From contig JARKPU010000013.1 in NCBI GenBank assembly GCA_029975055.1, forward strand, positions 372,001 through 436,000: a DNA stretch of 64,000 bases, given 5' to 3'. This DNA comes from Anaerolinea sp. GTDB taxonomy: Bacteria > Chloroflexota > Anaerolineae > Anaerolineales > Anaerolineaceae. Shown one piece after another: positions 35,044 to 43,609 of this stretch. Under the pieces are notes generated by a model. The model saw only the letters and a list, made by a program, of their open reading frames with translations. It was not told the DNA's origin and searched no databases. The stretch's first letter is position 1; the number at the start of each line of letters is the position of its first letter. The translations under genes and the position numbers were made by a program.

Positions 35044-35523
35044 TTATGGTTCTACAGGGTAGCCGGCTTCGGACCAGGCTGCGAACCCGCCCAGCAAGGC
35101 ACTCACCTGAGAATATCCCTTGCCGAGAAGGATCTCCGCTGCACGAGCGGAGCTGTTCTCGGCAGGTCAGGTACAGTAGGTGATGATCCAGCGATCCTTG
35201 GGCAGCTCATCGAGGCGGTTCTCGATCTGGTCCAGCGGAATATTCAAGGCGCCGGCAACATGCCCGGCGGCATAGGAACCGCTGTCGCGAACGTCCACGA
35301 TCAGCGCAGACTGGCTGTCGTAGGCTTGCTTGGCTTCAGCCACTGAGACACGCGCAACATCTGGAAAAGGCGTGCCGATGCTGCCACTGAGCTGCGGCGC
35401 CGATGTGGTCGGCGCGTTAGCCAGGACAACGACCACGGCGATGATGATGATGACCACCCCTCCGATGATCATGAGGAGCGGCAGTGTGCGGTTAGATGGG
35501 TTGTTTGTGTTCCGGCGTTTCAT
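35044..35523 (-). CDS. Membrane-anchored rhodanese, probable selenoprotein (in-frame UGA)
   Basis: Read through one in-frame TGA, the gene encodes 159 residues. Positive residues and one helix (residues about 14-35) anchor the protein, with the rhodanese domain outside. The domain has LIVDVRDSGSYAAGHVAGALNIP, then WIITYC117-T-Sec119-PAENSSAR, and ends GGFAAWSEAGYPVEP, a typical rhodanese C-terminus. The TGA falls in the active-site loop, where related proteins have Cys (from memory). The frame continues open for 40 codons to TAA, right before a terminator. A SECIS-like hairpin follows the TGA. A nonsense mutation is the main alternative. AAGGGA precedes the ATG. Confidence 0.82.
35118..35166 (-). 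promoter_or_regulatory. Bacterial SECIS-like hairpin
   Basis: Just after the UGA, TGCCGAGAA (35164-35156) pairs with TTCTCGGCA (35129-35121). After a small internal loop, CTCCGCT (35152-35146) pairs with AGCGGAG (35140-35134). The apical loop is CGTGC, holding the GU that SelB recognises in bacterial SECIS loops. The distance from UGA to the loop is 21 bases, within the known range. Confidence 0.8.
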
Positions 35524-35582
35524 GGTATCCCTTTGGCAAGCCTTTACCGGATCAATGTTACCCGATAAATCTTAGAATTCCC

Positions 35583-36836
35583 TTAGAGGTCAGGCGAATG
35601 AGAAGGTTTTTCCAGCAGGAACAGCATGAACCCGACCAAGGCAACTGCACCGCTGATGATGAAAGCCGGAGTGAAACCGAAACGGTCCGCCAGATAGGTG
35701 CCGAGAAACGGCGCCAGGATTGCCGAGAAATACTGCAGGCTTTGAGAAGCCGAAACAAACGTGGCGGAATAAGCGACGGGCACGCGCTTCATCAACTCAT
35801 CGAAGAGCACCAGGTTGAGGCCGGCCTGGAATATCCCGGCCATTCCGGCATAGAGGGGGATTATGTAATAGGATGTGGTGATCCCCGTCAAAATGGGGTA
35901 AAAGGATATGCCAAAGGTGGTCGCCAGAAGCACCAGGCGCGAGCCTCTGCGGCGCGTGGTGCGGGTCCAGAAGAAGTAACCAACGATCAATATGGCGGTC
36001 TGGGCGGTGTTAATGGTGGCGATCCAGCTGTCGGGAGCGTTCAAAGTGCGCACAAAATAGACCGGAAAGAGCGGCGTGGCAATGGTCGTGCCGGTGAGGA
36101 ATATAAAACGCTTGAGGACAAAGGTGAGGAAGGGCTTTTCGGAGCGGATCAGGCGAAAGAATTCGCCAAGCCGTTCTTTCATGCTGTGCGCGGTACTGGT
36201 CACTTGTTCGGCATCCGGCAGGCGGATATGGCTCGAGTAGTAATAGCTGATCAGCCCGCCGAGTGACAGGAACAGGAACATGATCTGGTAATTGAGCGGG
36301 AATTTGATCACCACCAGCATCTGGCCGATGAGGATGACGACAATCGTGGTGGTCAAGCCCAGGATCGACCAGCGCCGGGTCATCAACTCGTAGCGCCCTT
36401 CGGGACCGGCAACGGCGTTCATCACCACGCTAAAGCCGATGGACACCAGCGTCTGCGGAATGGTTGCCAGTGCCCACACCGCCAGGATGCCGATAACTGC
36501 GTTGTGCCCGAGGAGAAAGAGCGAAACAAGCCCCGTCAGCGCGTAGCTGGCAATCACCAACAGGCGCGAGAGACTGAACCAGGGGACGATGTTCTTCTGC
36601 CGTTGGAGAAACTGGCCAAGCGGGATTGAGAGGATCAAGCCGGTGAGGGCCGGCATGGAGGTGAGCAGGCCCACTTCGAAGGTGCTGGCCCCGAGGCGTG
36701 TCAGGTACACGGGTAAGAACGGCGCAGCGGCGCTTGCGAGACCGACGCCGATCGCGTCAATCTGCACATTGACGAAATTACCTCGATCGATTTTTGAGGT
36801 TGTTTGCGGCGTTGAAAACCATTCGATCAAGTTCAT
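35583..36836 (-). CDS. MFS transporter
   Basis: The 417-residue protein has 12 predicted membrane helices and the layout of the major facilitator superfamily, with a charged central loop around residues 190-220. The substrate is not apparent. It follows the WD40 gene with an 18-base gap in the same direction, so it may be the last gene of the AAA/Hsp70 cluster, or just a neighbour that shares the transcript. It is about 60 bases upstream of the rhodanese gene. Confidence 0.8.
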   Translation of the reverse strand: MNLIEWFSTPQTTSKIDRGNFVNVQIDAIGVGLASAAAPFLPVYLTRLGASTFEVGLLTSMPALTGLILSIPLGQFLQRQKNIVPWFSLSRLLVIASYALTGLVSLFLLGHNAVIGILAVWALATIPQTLVSIGFSVVMNAVAGPEGRYELMTRRWSILGLTTTIVVILIGQMLVVIKFPLNYQIMFLFLSLGGLISYYYSSHIRLPDAEQVTSTAHSMKERLGEFFRLIRSEKPFLTFVLKRFIFLTGTTIATPLFPVYFVRTLNAPDSWIATINTAQTAILIVGYFFWTRTTRRRGSRLVLLATTFGISFYPILTGITTSYYIIPLYAGMAGIFQAGLNLVLFDELMKRVPVAYSATFVSASQSLQYFSAILAPFLGTYLADRFGFTPAFIISGAVALVGFMLFLLEKPSHSPDL

Positions 36837-36854
36837 GGTGATAATCTACAGGGA

Positions 36855-39110
36855 TTACAGCTCGATGTCAAATTCTCCAAGCTTAATAGTCATGGGTTCG
36901 CTGATCTCGATCTCATACCGGCGGATCCATTTCCAAAGGGCAGCCGTGAACATCAGCCAGCTTTTTTCGGCATCCGGCAATGACCTGTCGAGGAGGCGTT
37001 CGGCCACCTCGCCGAGCGGCAACGCGGAGCCCGGCTGATAAGGTGTGCTGAACCAAATCAATGGCGCAAGGTCCCACAGGATGACCGTGCCCCGGTCATC
37101 TGCACTGGCGAGCAGCCGGCCATCTTCGGAGAGGGTGATGGTCGAAATTGGAATCGAGTGGCCTTTGAGCGTGGTGATCGTCTCGCCGTTGCTCAGGTTG
37201 AGGATGCTGATCGTGTTCCCGGCCGAAGCCACAATCAGGTGTTCGTTGGGGTGAAACTGCAGGCCGGATACCTGCGATTGCAGCGGCGAAAAGGCTCTGA
37301 CGAGGTTCCCGTTGACCCCGTTCCAAACGTTCAACACGCCTTTCAATCCTGCACCGGCCAGCAATTCGGAACCTGACACTGCGTCAAGGTGGACGATGCC
37401 TTCACTTCCAGATGGAATTGTGCGGAGGAAATTGCCCTCAGGCATACTCCAGATGCTGATGTTCCCGCCGGCCCCGGCTGAGGCAAGCATATCTCCTCCG
37501 CCGAAGACTGCCAGGCTGAAGATTTCTTCCACATCGCTTTGCAGGCGCTTGATTTCAGTGCCTATGGGGAAGCGCCAAAGGCGAATCATGCCGTCAAAAC
37601 CTGCGCTGAGCAAGATGCGCCCTCCAGGGTGCAGTTCGAGCGCACGGATCAGGCTCCGATGGCCTTCGAGCGTTTTGATCAACTGACCGCTGGCGTGCCG
37701 AAAGATTCGGATGCGCTGGTCGCCATTTGCCGCGACAATTAGCTCTCCATCCTGGCTGAAGAGGATCGCCCGGGTGGTGGAAGCCGGGCCGACAACCCCC
37801 GGGAAGTCGCTTTCGCCATCCTGCAGCCGCCATAACTGGATAGGCTGCCCGCGGCTGCCGGCTGCCAGCAGGTGCGCCTGCGGGTGGAACTTGAGGCAGA
37901 TCAAGTCATCGGATAACGCTCGAAACTTTCGTTTAGGTTTGACTTCGATGTTCTTATGCCAGCAGGCGAGAGCCAATTCAGCCAGTTGTTGGAAGTTCTC
38001 GCGCTCGGCTCCGCCGGGCTGCCAGCCTGCCTGGTGAAGGCTAGCAAGAATGACGGCGCTCCAGGCGGGAGGCGCCACCTGGGCCAGTCGCCATAATTCG
38101 CCGTGTCGTTCCTGCGCTAGAAGGCGCTGCAGGGCGGTGCTCCAATCGCTGTCGGTCAGGTCTGAAAGCCAGCGGGTTTCTTCGGCCTGGCTGACAGCGC
38201 GGAGCCACTCCACGCGGCCTGTCTGGCGGCTGTAAGCGAGTAAGCGTCGGCGCAGCGCCCGGCTGGCAACCTCGTAAGCCGTCACGAGCAGGTTGTGGTC
38301 GAAGTCCAATTGTTGATAATGCTCCTGGTCTCCGGCCAGGAAGTAGAATAACGCCTGAGCGTAGGCATCGGAGGGAAGGTAACCGCATTTCTGCGCGATC
38401 GCAAGCGCATCCTGGTCGCCATGCTCGATAAAGAGGCGGCAAATGACCTCTTGGGCAGCCGGATTCTCAAACGCCAATCGCTGAAGGTGCGAAAGGCAAA
38501 TGCGTTGTTCGATCTGCGAAAGAGCAGGATAGAGCGCGGTGAGTTCGTGAAAAGCGGCGGAGTCGGCCTTGGAGAGCGCGGCCATCAGTCTGCCCCAACC
38601 GCGGTAACGCGGCGACAAAGCCGCCCTGGCAAGGATGCGTTCGCGAAGGTGGGCCGGCGCGTCTTCGAAGAATGCCTGGGTGAGGAGATCGACCTCGGCA
38701 TTCGCATCGGGGTTCGTCTCAACCGCCGCCAGCCAGCCAAGGAGGGCCTTTAAAGTCGGGCGTGAGGGCTGCCAGTTCTGTGCCGCGAGGAGCTGACGGA
38801 TGCCGGCATGTTCCACCTCGAGAGCCAGCCGGTAGAGAGCATCAATTGCAGGCTGGGAATGGTTTTCGGCCAGCGTGGCCAGGACGCGCCCTGAGGCTTC
38901 GCGCGTGGATGGGTCGGTGGCAGAGGCGGCAAGTTCTGCCAGCAGGCGGATCGATTCATCCGATGCATCTTGCTGCAAGTAGAGAACAGCTCCCTTGCGG
39001 AGAAGCTCGTCATGGATGGAATCCGGAATGGCCACCTCATGCGGGGTGGACGATTCGAGGATCGTGCGGATCAGCTCGATCAATTTAGGGTCGTTTGATC
39101 CGGTTACCAT
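36855..39110 (-). CDS. WD40-repeat protein with helical N-terminal half
   Basis: The 751-residue protein splits in two. Residues 1-400 are helical and resemble HEAT/TPR-like or armadillo-like repeats. Residues about 425-700 are WD40 beta-propeller repeats, with blades such as IRLWRFPIGTEIKRL, ISIWSMPEGNFLR and VILWDLAPLIW and GH-like starts (LEGHRSLIRALELHP, LKGHSIPISTITLSE). Such proteins are scaffolds or sensors. The ATG overlaps the radical SAM gene stop by seven bases, so the WD40 protein is coupled to that operon. A C-terminal helical stretch of 50 residues follows the propeller. Function unknown. Confidence 0.85.
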   Translation of the reverse strand: MVTGSNDPKLIELIRTILESSTPHEVAIPDSIHDELLRKGAVLYLQQDASDESIRLLAELAASATDPSTREASGRVLATLAENHSQPAIDALYRLALEVEHAGIRQLLAAQNWQPSRPTLKALLGWLAAVETNPDANAEVDLLTQAFFEDAPAHLRERILARAALSPRYRGWGRLMAALSKADSAAFHELTALYPALSQIEQRICLSHLQRLAFENPAAQEVICRLFIEHGDQDALAIAQKCGYLPSDAYAQALFYFLAGDQEHYQQLDFDHNLLVTAYEVASRALRRRLLAYSRQTGRVEWLRAVSQAEETRWLSDLTDSDWSTALQRLLAQERHGELWRLAQVAPPAWSAVILASLHQAGWQPGGAERENFQQLAELALACWHKNIEVKPKRKFRALSDDLICLKFHPQAHLLAAGSRGQPIQLWRLQDGESDFPGVVGPASTTRAILFSQDGELIVAANGDQRIRIFRHASGQLIKTLEGHRSLIRALELHPGGRILLSAGFDGMIRLWRFPIGTEIKRLQSDVEEIFSLAVFGGGDMLASAGAGGNISIWSMPEGNFLRTIPSGSEGIVHLDAVSGSELLAGAGLKGVLNVWNGVNGNLVRAFSPLQSQVSGLQFHPNEHLIVASAGNTISILNLSNGETITTLKGHSIPISTITLSEDGRLLASADDRGTVILWDLAPLIWFSTPYQPGSALPLGEVAERLLDRSLPDAEKSWLMFTAALWKWIRRYEIEISEPMTIKLGEFDIEL

Positions 39111-39670
39111 AAGATGGGATCGATCCCTGTCAGTTGGACGCTGCCATCCGGCAAGATCAGCACTTCCGCTTCGGGGATGGGGTCAAAATCCCGGCGGCTG
39201 TAGCGTCCGGTAAGAAAATGAAACTGCTTGTTGCTCGAGCCCGCCAGCCCGGCCGCCACCCTTTTGCTCTGCTCAAACCGCCCGGCGATCAACACATCCA
39301 AACCGGCGAGGACGCGCCCGGCCTGGCGGATTCCGTGCAGCTCTTCGAGCGTGTAGCCGGTGAAAGCGATGATGGAAAGGGTCGAACGTGCCTTGATGCG
39401 TTCCACCAGATGCGCCAGGGCCGCGGCCTGGTGAAAGGGCTCTCCACCGCTGATGGTGAGGCCTTCAATTCCTGAGCCGAGGCTCAGGAATTGCGCGCTC
39501 AATTCCTCGATCCCAATCAACGATCCGCCTTCGAAGGAATGCGTCTCAGGGTTGAAGCAGCCCGGGCAGCCCAGGCGGCAGCCTTGCACCCAGATAACGC
39601 AGCGCAGACCGGGGCCGTTCGAGCGGCTGGCGGGGATGATTTGATGGAGAAGCAAAGCGGGCCTGCGCAT
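39104..39670 (-). CDS. Radical SAM activase-like protein (NrdG/PflA type)
   Basis: The 188-residue protein has the radical SAM motif CRLGCPGC (Cys31, Cys35, Cys38), an SAM-binding ISGGEPFHQ motif, and IIAFTGYTLEEL, as in the anaerobic ribonucleotide reductase activase NrdG and 4Fe-4S activating enzymes. No glycyl radical enzyme is nearby, so its target is unclear. It lies in the cluster with DUF1257 and DUF2997 genes. The frame extends further upstream, but only through the DUF2997 gene and without a ribosome site, so I chose the ATG just after it. Confidence 0.82.
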   Translation of the reverse strand: MRRPALLLHQIIPASRSNGPGLRCVIWVQGCRLGCPGCFNPETHSFEGGSLIGIEELSAQFLSLGSGIEGLTISGGEPFHQAAALAHLVERIKARSTLSIIAFTGYTLEELHGIRQAGRVLAGLDVLIAGRFEQSKRVAAGLAGSSNKQFHFLTGRYSRRDFDPIPEAEVLILPDGSVQLTGIDPILW

Positions 39671-39681
39671 GTTCTGAGGAC

Positions 39682-39888
39682 TTAACCCGCCTTCAAGTGG
39701 TCGGACTGGTCGATCTCCGGGTTCGGTTCTTCGGCTTCCGGGGTCAATTCCCGTGATAGCACCACACCCCCCAACAGTTCCTCTAATGGGGCAGTAATTT
39801 CCAGGCACTGCTTGCCCTTCACGCCGTGGACGTGCAGTTCCACCTTCCCATCTTTGCCGATTGTGACTTCTATTTCTTGCATTTCCAT
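39682..39888 (-). CDS. DUF2997 small protein
   Basis: This 68-residue protein starts MEMQEIEVTIGKDGKVELHV and has the G-KGKQCLEIT core typical of DUF2997 proteins. These are small partner proteins usually found near DUF1257 (Ycf35-like) and AAA proteins in cyanobacteria and other phyla. A conserved Cys is in the core. GAGGAG lies six bases before the ATG and overlaps the stop of the DUF1257 gene. The function is not established; it could be a small partner or a target for the radical SAM protein encoded next. Confidence 0.82.
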   Translation of the reverse strand: MEMQEIEVTIGKDGKVELHVHGVKGKQCLEITAPLEELLGGVVLSRELTPEAEEPNPEIDQSDHLKAG

Positions 39889-39898
39889 TCAAGGCTCC

Positions 39899-40279
39899 TC
39901 AAGACATGCGGCGTAGCACAAGGCGGATCTGGTCGTCAGCGGTGACTTTCTCTTCGACGAGTGTAAACCCCTGTTCTTCTAATTTCCGGCGGGCGGCATG
40001 GTAGGCATAACGCTGGGTGACTTGCTGGATGAATTTCTCCGGTTGGATGCCGCGCACCCCGCTCCAATCGGCAACCGCTTCGTATGCATTCCCGGCTTTT
40101 CGAAAACCCGCATCAAGGCTGCCGGGGAGCGTCAGGCGGATATCGACCTTCGTCTTCCTTCCGGTGACTCCCAGGATGTCTTGCGGATGGTCTTCATATT
40201 GAAAGCCCAGATCTTTGAGCGCTTGCAGCAGCAAGTCTTTCTCGCAAATCTGAGTCTGTATGCGAGTGAAATGGGACAT
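39899..40279 (-). CDS. DUF1257 (Ycf35-like) protein
   Basis: The 126-residue protein begins MSHFTRIQTQICEKDLLLQA, the hallmark start of DUF1257 proteins such as plastid Ycf35, and carries the matching GRKTKVDIRL and YAYHAARRKLEEQGF segments. Such proteins commonly neighbour DUF2997 and Ycf46-type AAA genes. The biochemical role is not known. AAAGGA precedes the ATG, and gaps to the flanking Hsp70 and DUF2997 genes are 10-16 bases, so all are in one operon. Confidence 0.85.
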   Translation of the reverse strand: MSHFTRIQTQICEKDLLLQALKDLGFQYEDHPQDILGVTGRKTKVDIRLTLPGSLDAGFRKAGNAYEAVADWSGVRGIQPEKFIQQVTQRYAYHAARRKLEEQGFTLVEEKVTADDQIRLVLRRMS

Positions 40280-40295
40280 GGGTGGTCCTTTCCAA

Positions 40296-41885
40296 TCAGG
40301 TTAGCCGAACGACCGGGTGATCTTGGAGAGCAAGCTGACCGGTTTGAACGTCCCGTGCAGTGATAGTCAGGCGCTTATTGTAATCGATCTTGAATTCGAC
40401 ATCAAAACACGCTTCGCCTTGAGCGAGAGGGTGCCCGGCCGTCAGGAAGGTTGGGTTGTGTTCGTTCATCCAGAATCGGGTGCGTTGCTCCTGCTCGTGT
40501 GGGGTGAGCTGCGTGATGCGCGCGGCCCCGGAGGGATCGAACACCAGCTCCAGGCTTGCTTCAGCCCTCGGGCGCTGCTCTCCAAGTTCAAAGATGGCGA
40601 TGCCAAGCTTCTGCTGGCCATGGTGTGATGCTTTAACGTTCAACCGCGAAATTGGTTCCACCGTTGGGTAGCTGGTTCCACGGGCCACGACCACTTTATA
40701 CTCGTACTGCATGTTCTGCCGATTAAAGTAGCGGATGGCGTAGTCATGCTGGATGTGGTCGTAGAAATCCACCCCGGCGACAAACGCGGCTGCACCGCGA
40801 GCCACCGCATCGAGCGGGTGAGAATATAAAACACGCTCTTTCCCAAAGAACTGGCGCAGCAGGCGCTGGACCGATGGAATCTGGCAGCTTCCGCCCACCA
40901 TCAACACGGCCTGGATGTCATCGTCCTTATACCCCCGCTCGGCGGCAAGGTTGAGCGCCGCCCGCACAAGCTGGTTGATGGTCGTAAAAAAGCCATGTTC
41001 GTCGAGGAGTTCCTCGAACCCGGCCTGTGTGTATTCGGCCTGCAGGTCGAAAGGTGATGGCGGCGGATTAAGCTGCAAACAGGCGCTATCCTGGCTGGAT
41101 AAAGCCTCTTTCATGCGCTGGCATTCGAGCAGTAACGCCGTGCTCAGGCGGCGCACCGCCGGATCGCCATCGAAGAGACGGTTCCTGCGCAGGATATCTT
41201 GAAACAGCCACTGGTCGATGGTCGTCCCGCCGATATCGCGCCCGGCTTTTCCAAGAACGCGGCAGCGGCGCCCGATGGCCGATTTCTCCTCGTCTTCGAT
41301 CAAGATGACGGAAGCATGCATGGTTCCCCCGCCAAAATCGAAGACCATATATACATTGCCGGGCTGGATGTGCGCGCCATAGCCGAGCGCCGCCGCGGAG
41401 GGCTCGTCCAGCAACCTGAAGCGCGGCATACCGGCTTTCTCTGCAATGGTAACGAGCCAGTCTTCATAATGCTCATAGGCTTCGACCGGCACGCTCAAGC
41501 CCACTTCTTCATCCATTAATCCGGCTTCCTGACCGGCCGATACCAGCACGGCAGTGAGGAAATCCTGCCCGGCGCTGTGTGGAGTGATTTCTTTACCGTC
41601 CATTTCGAACCTGATCGGGCTGCGGTGGCTGATGTAACGCTTCATCCAGCGCATGGTTCGCGGCGAATTTGCCAATCCGCGGTTGACGACCTGATTCCCA
41701 ATCCAGATCCGCCCGTCTTCGGTGTAGTGGACGAGTGAGGGGATGACCGGCACGCTTTCATCTGCCTGCTGGAATAAAAGGCTGTACTCAGGGATCTTAA
41801 ACGGAACAGGCCGGCGCTGGTGTGCATCCCAAAGCGCCAGCACCGTGTTGGAAGTGCCAAAATCTATTCCCAGGCGGCCAGACAT
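40296..41885 (-). CDS. Short Hsp70/DnaK-like ATPase
   Basis: The 529-residue protein has the Hsp70/actin-type ATPase motifs: phosphate 1 LGIDFGTSNTVLALW, phosphate 2 VFDFGGGTMHASVI, and adenosine AVLMVGGSCQIPSVQRLL. A short beta-sandwich-like region follows, but the long helical lid and C-terminal tail of DnaK (about 640 residues) are missing. It may bind peptides in a limited way or work with the AAA protein made from the gene just upstream. No DnaJ or GrpE gene lies here. It is likely not the housekeeping DnaK. Confidence 0.88.
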   Translation of the reverse strand: MSGRLGIDFGTSNTVLALWDAHQRRPVPFKIPEYSLLFQQADESVPVIPSLVHYTEDGRIWIGNQVVNRGLANSPRTMRWMKRYISHRSPIRFEMDGKEITPHSAGQDFLTAVLVSAGQEAGLMDEEVGLSVPVEAYEHYEDWLVTIAEKAGMPRFRLLDEPSAAALGYGAHIQPGNVYMVFDFGGGTMHASVILIEDEEKSAIGRRCRVLGKAGRDIGGTTIDQWLFQDILRRNRLFDGDPAVRRLSTALLLECQRMKEALSSQDSACLQLNPPPSPFDLQAEYTQAGFEELLDEHGFFTTINQLVRAALNLAAERGYKDDDIQAVLMVGGSCQIPSVQRLLRQFFGKERVLYSHPLDAVARGAAAFVAGVDFYDHIQHDYAIRYFNRQNMQYEYKVVVARGTSYPTVEPISRLNVKASHHGQQKLGIAIFELGEQRPRAEASLELVFDPSGAARITQLTPHEQEQRTRFWMNEHNPTFLTAGHPLAQGEACFDVEFKIDYNKRLTITARDVQTGQLALQDHPVVRLT

Positions 41886-41941
41886 ACGAAGCGACCCTTA
41901 TTCGATCCGCTGAATTGTACCCGATTTCGGTGCAGGGGATT

Positions 41942-43477
41942 TCAGGTTTGCAGGTCGAGGCGGATCTGCGGGCCGTCCGCGTTGGGAGAAGGTAAAGGCT
42001 CGCCCGAAGCAGAAGAGGCCCGCCCTTCCACCAGCCATGCTCGCAGAGCGTCCACCGTCTCACGTTGAGAAATGGAAAGGGGAACCTGCTTCTGGAGCGC
42101 AAGCAAGATATCTTCGGTGGTGAACTCGCGTTCGTGGTCGTTGAACCCCAGGTACATCGCATCGATGACAGCCTGCTCGATTTCGGCACCCACGTAGCCT
42201 TCGGAACGGCCGGCGAGCAGTGCAAGGTCGAAATCCTGCGGGATGCGGTTCCGTTTGCGCAGGTGGACGGCGAAAATCTCAACCCGCTCATTGAAGCTGG
42301 GCAGGTCGAGAAAGAAGATTTCATCAAAGCGGCCGCGGCGCAGCAATTCGGGCGGCAGGCTCGAAATATCGTTGGCGGTGGCGACGACGAAAACGGGGGC
42401 GCTCTTTTCTTGCATCCAGGTGAGGATCGAACCAAAAACGCGCGTACTGGTGCCGCTGTCGAGGCCACCGTGGGCCAGGGCCTTTTCCATCTCGTCAATC
42501 CATAAAATGCAGGGGGCAATCGTTTCGGCAAGGTGCAAGGCGCGGCGGGTGCGCTCTTCTGATTCTCCTACCAGGCTGCCAAACAAAGCGCCGACATCCA
42601 GCCGGATGAGCGGCAACCGCCACAAACCGCCGATCATCTTGGCAGTCAGGCTCTTGCCCGTGCCGGGGATGCCAATGAGCGCGATGCCTTTCGGCATGGG
42701 GAGACCGTACTGGCGCGCCTTTTGGGTGAAGGCGCTTTCGCGCAGGCGCAGCCACTCTTTGAGCGCTGCAAGCCCGCCGACGTTCTCCATGGTCTCAATG
42801 GCCGGGTAAAATTCCAGGGCTTCGCTTTCGCGCAGGATCTGGCGTTTTTCCTCTGTCACCAGTTCGATGTCACGGTCGTCGAGGACACCGTCGGTGACGA
42901 TGGCGCGGGCAAATACCCGCTGCGCCTGCGACTGGCTGAGGCCCAGAGCCGCTTGAACCAGCTTCTCGCGGCCGAGCTGAGTCAGGTTTACCCGCACGCC
43001 CGGGGTCGTGGTGAGTTGTTCAAGCACTTCCGAGAGTTCGCGTGCATCCGGCAGGGGGTAATTGATGACCACCGCCTCATCCTTGAGCTCGTCGGGAATC
43101 TTGCCCAAGTGTGTGGTGATGATGATGTACTTGCGCGTGGTCTTTAGCCGCTGAGCCACGCTGCGAAGCTTGCGCTTGACTTGCGCGTTGCTCCACATGT
43201 CATGGAAGTCTTTGAGCACGAAGACGGTGCCGGTATTGGGGTCGAACTTGTCGATTTGTTCCAATGCGGTGAGCGGGTCGCGCGCCACCGGTGCGGCCGC
43301 ATTGGTGGCTGTGACCCATTTAAAGTAATCGGCTGCATCCCAGGAGAGCAGACTGCGTTGTGACTGGGCGCAGATTGCTTTGATCGATTGCAGCGCGCGC
43401 TCTTCTTCGCCCGTCACCAGGACAATGAGCGTGAAGCGGGCACGGAGGTAGGTCTCCAAAATTTTATCGAATTCCAT
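41942..43477 (-). CDS. Ycf46-type AAA ATPase
   Basis: The 511-residue protein is a AAA ATPase of the Ycf46 group. Its N-terminal half (residues about 1-215) has an inactive P-loop-like fold with [13 protein letters not shown] and a [11 protein letters not shown] segment. The AAA module starts near residue 240 with Walker [15 protein letters not shown], Walker [13 protein letters not shown], a sensor ATAND motif and an [14 protein letters not shown] arginine-finger region. It heads the operon that continues with Hsp70, DUF1257, DUF2997, radical SAM and WD40 genes. It likely remodels or unfolds a target, but its substrate is unknown. Confidence 0.88.
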   Translation of the reverse strand: MEFDKILETYLRARFTLIVLVTGEEERALQSIKAICAQSQRSLLSWDAADYFKWVTATNAAAPVARDPLTALEQIDKFDPNTGTVFVLKDFHDMWSNAQVKRKLRSVAQRLKTTRKYIIITTHLGKIPDELKDEAVVINYPLPDARELSEVLEQLTTTPGVRVNLTQLGREKLVQAALGLSQSQAQRVFARAIVTDGVLDDRDIELVTEEKRQILRESEALEFYPAIETMENVGGLAALKEWLRLRESAFTQKARQYGLPMPKGIALIGIPGTGKSLTAKMIGGLWRLPLIRLDVGALFGSLVGESEERTRRALHLAETIAPCILWIDEMEKALAHGGLDSGTSTRVFGSILTWMQEKSAPVFVVATANDISSLPPELLRRGRFDEIFFLDLPSFNERVEIFAVHLRKRNRIPQDFDLALLAGRSEGYVGAEIEQAVIDAMYLGFNDHEREFTTEDILLALQKQVPLSISQRETVDALRAWLVEGRASSASGEPLPSPNADGPQIRLDLQT

Positions 43478-43550
43478 CAGCGGTTCCTTGGTTGGTTACA
43501 TTCATCGGAGAAGGCAATGACATTAGCAAAGGGTGAACCGAACCGGTTTC

Positions 43551-43558
43551 ATTATAAT
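43551..43558. promoter_or_regulatory. Shared -10-like ATTATAAT in a divergent intergenic region
   Basis: ATTATAAT reads as TATAAT on both strands. It lies between the AAA gene (minus) and the aldehyde ferredoxin oxidoreductase gene (plus). No good -35 box is visible in either direction. Confidence 0.35.
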
Positions 43559-43609
43559 GGAATCAGGTATTCATACACAAACACCTCAATTTCATTGCCT
43601 GGAGGGGCC

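Noticed and set aside
35167..35523. Rhodanese as a short 118-residue protein or a pseudogene
   Set aside because: The frame continues after the TGA with conserved rhodanese residues and a natural stop before a terminator, and the SECIS-like stem fits. A nonsense mutation remains possible, so confidence is not full.
39671..39892. N-terminal extension of the radical SAM protein
   Set aside because: The added stretch overlaps the DUF2997 gene in another frame, is low in conserved residues and has no ribosome site.
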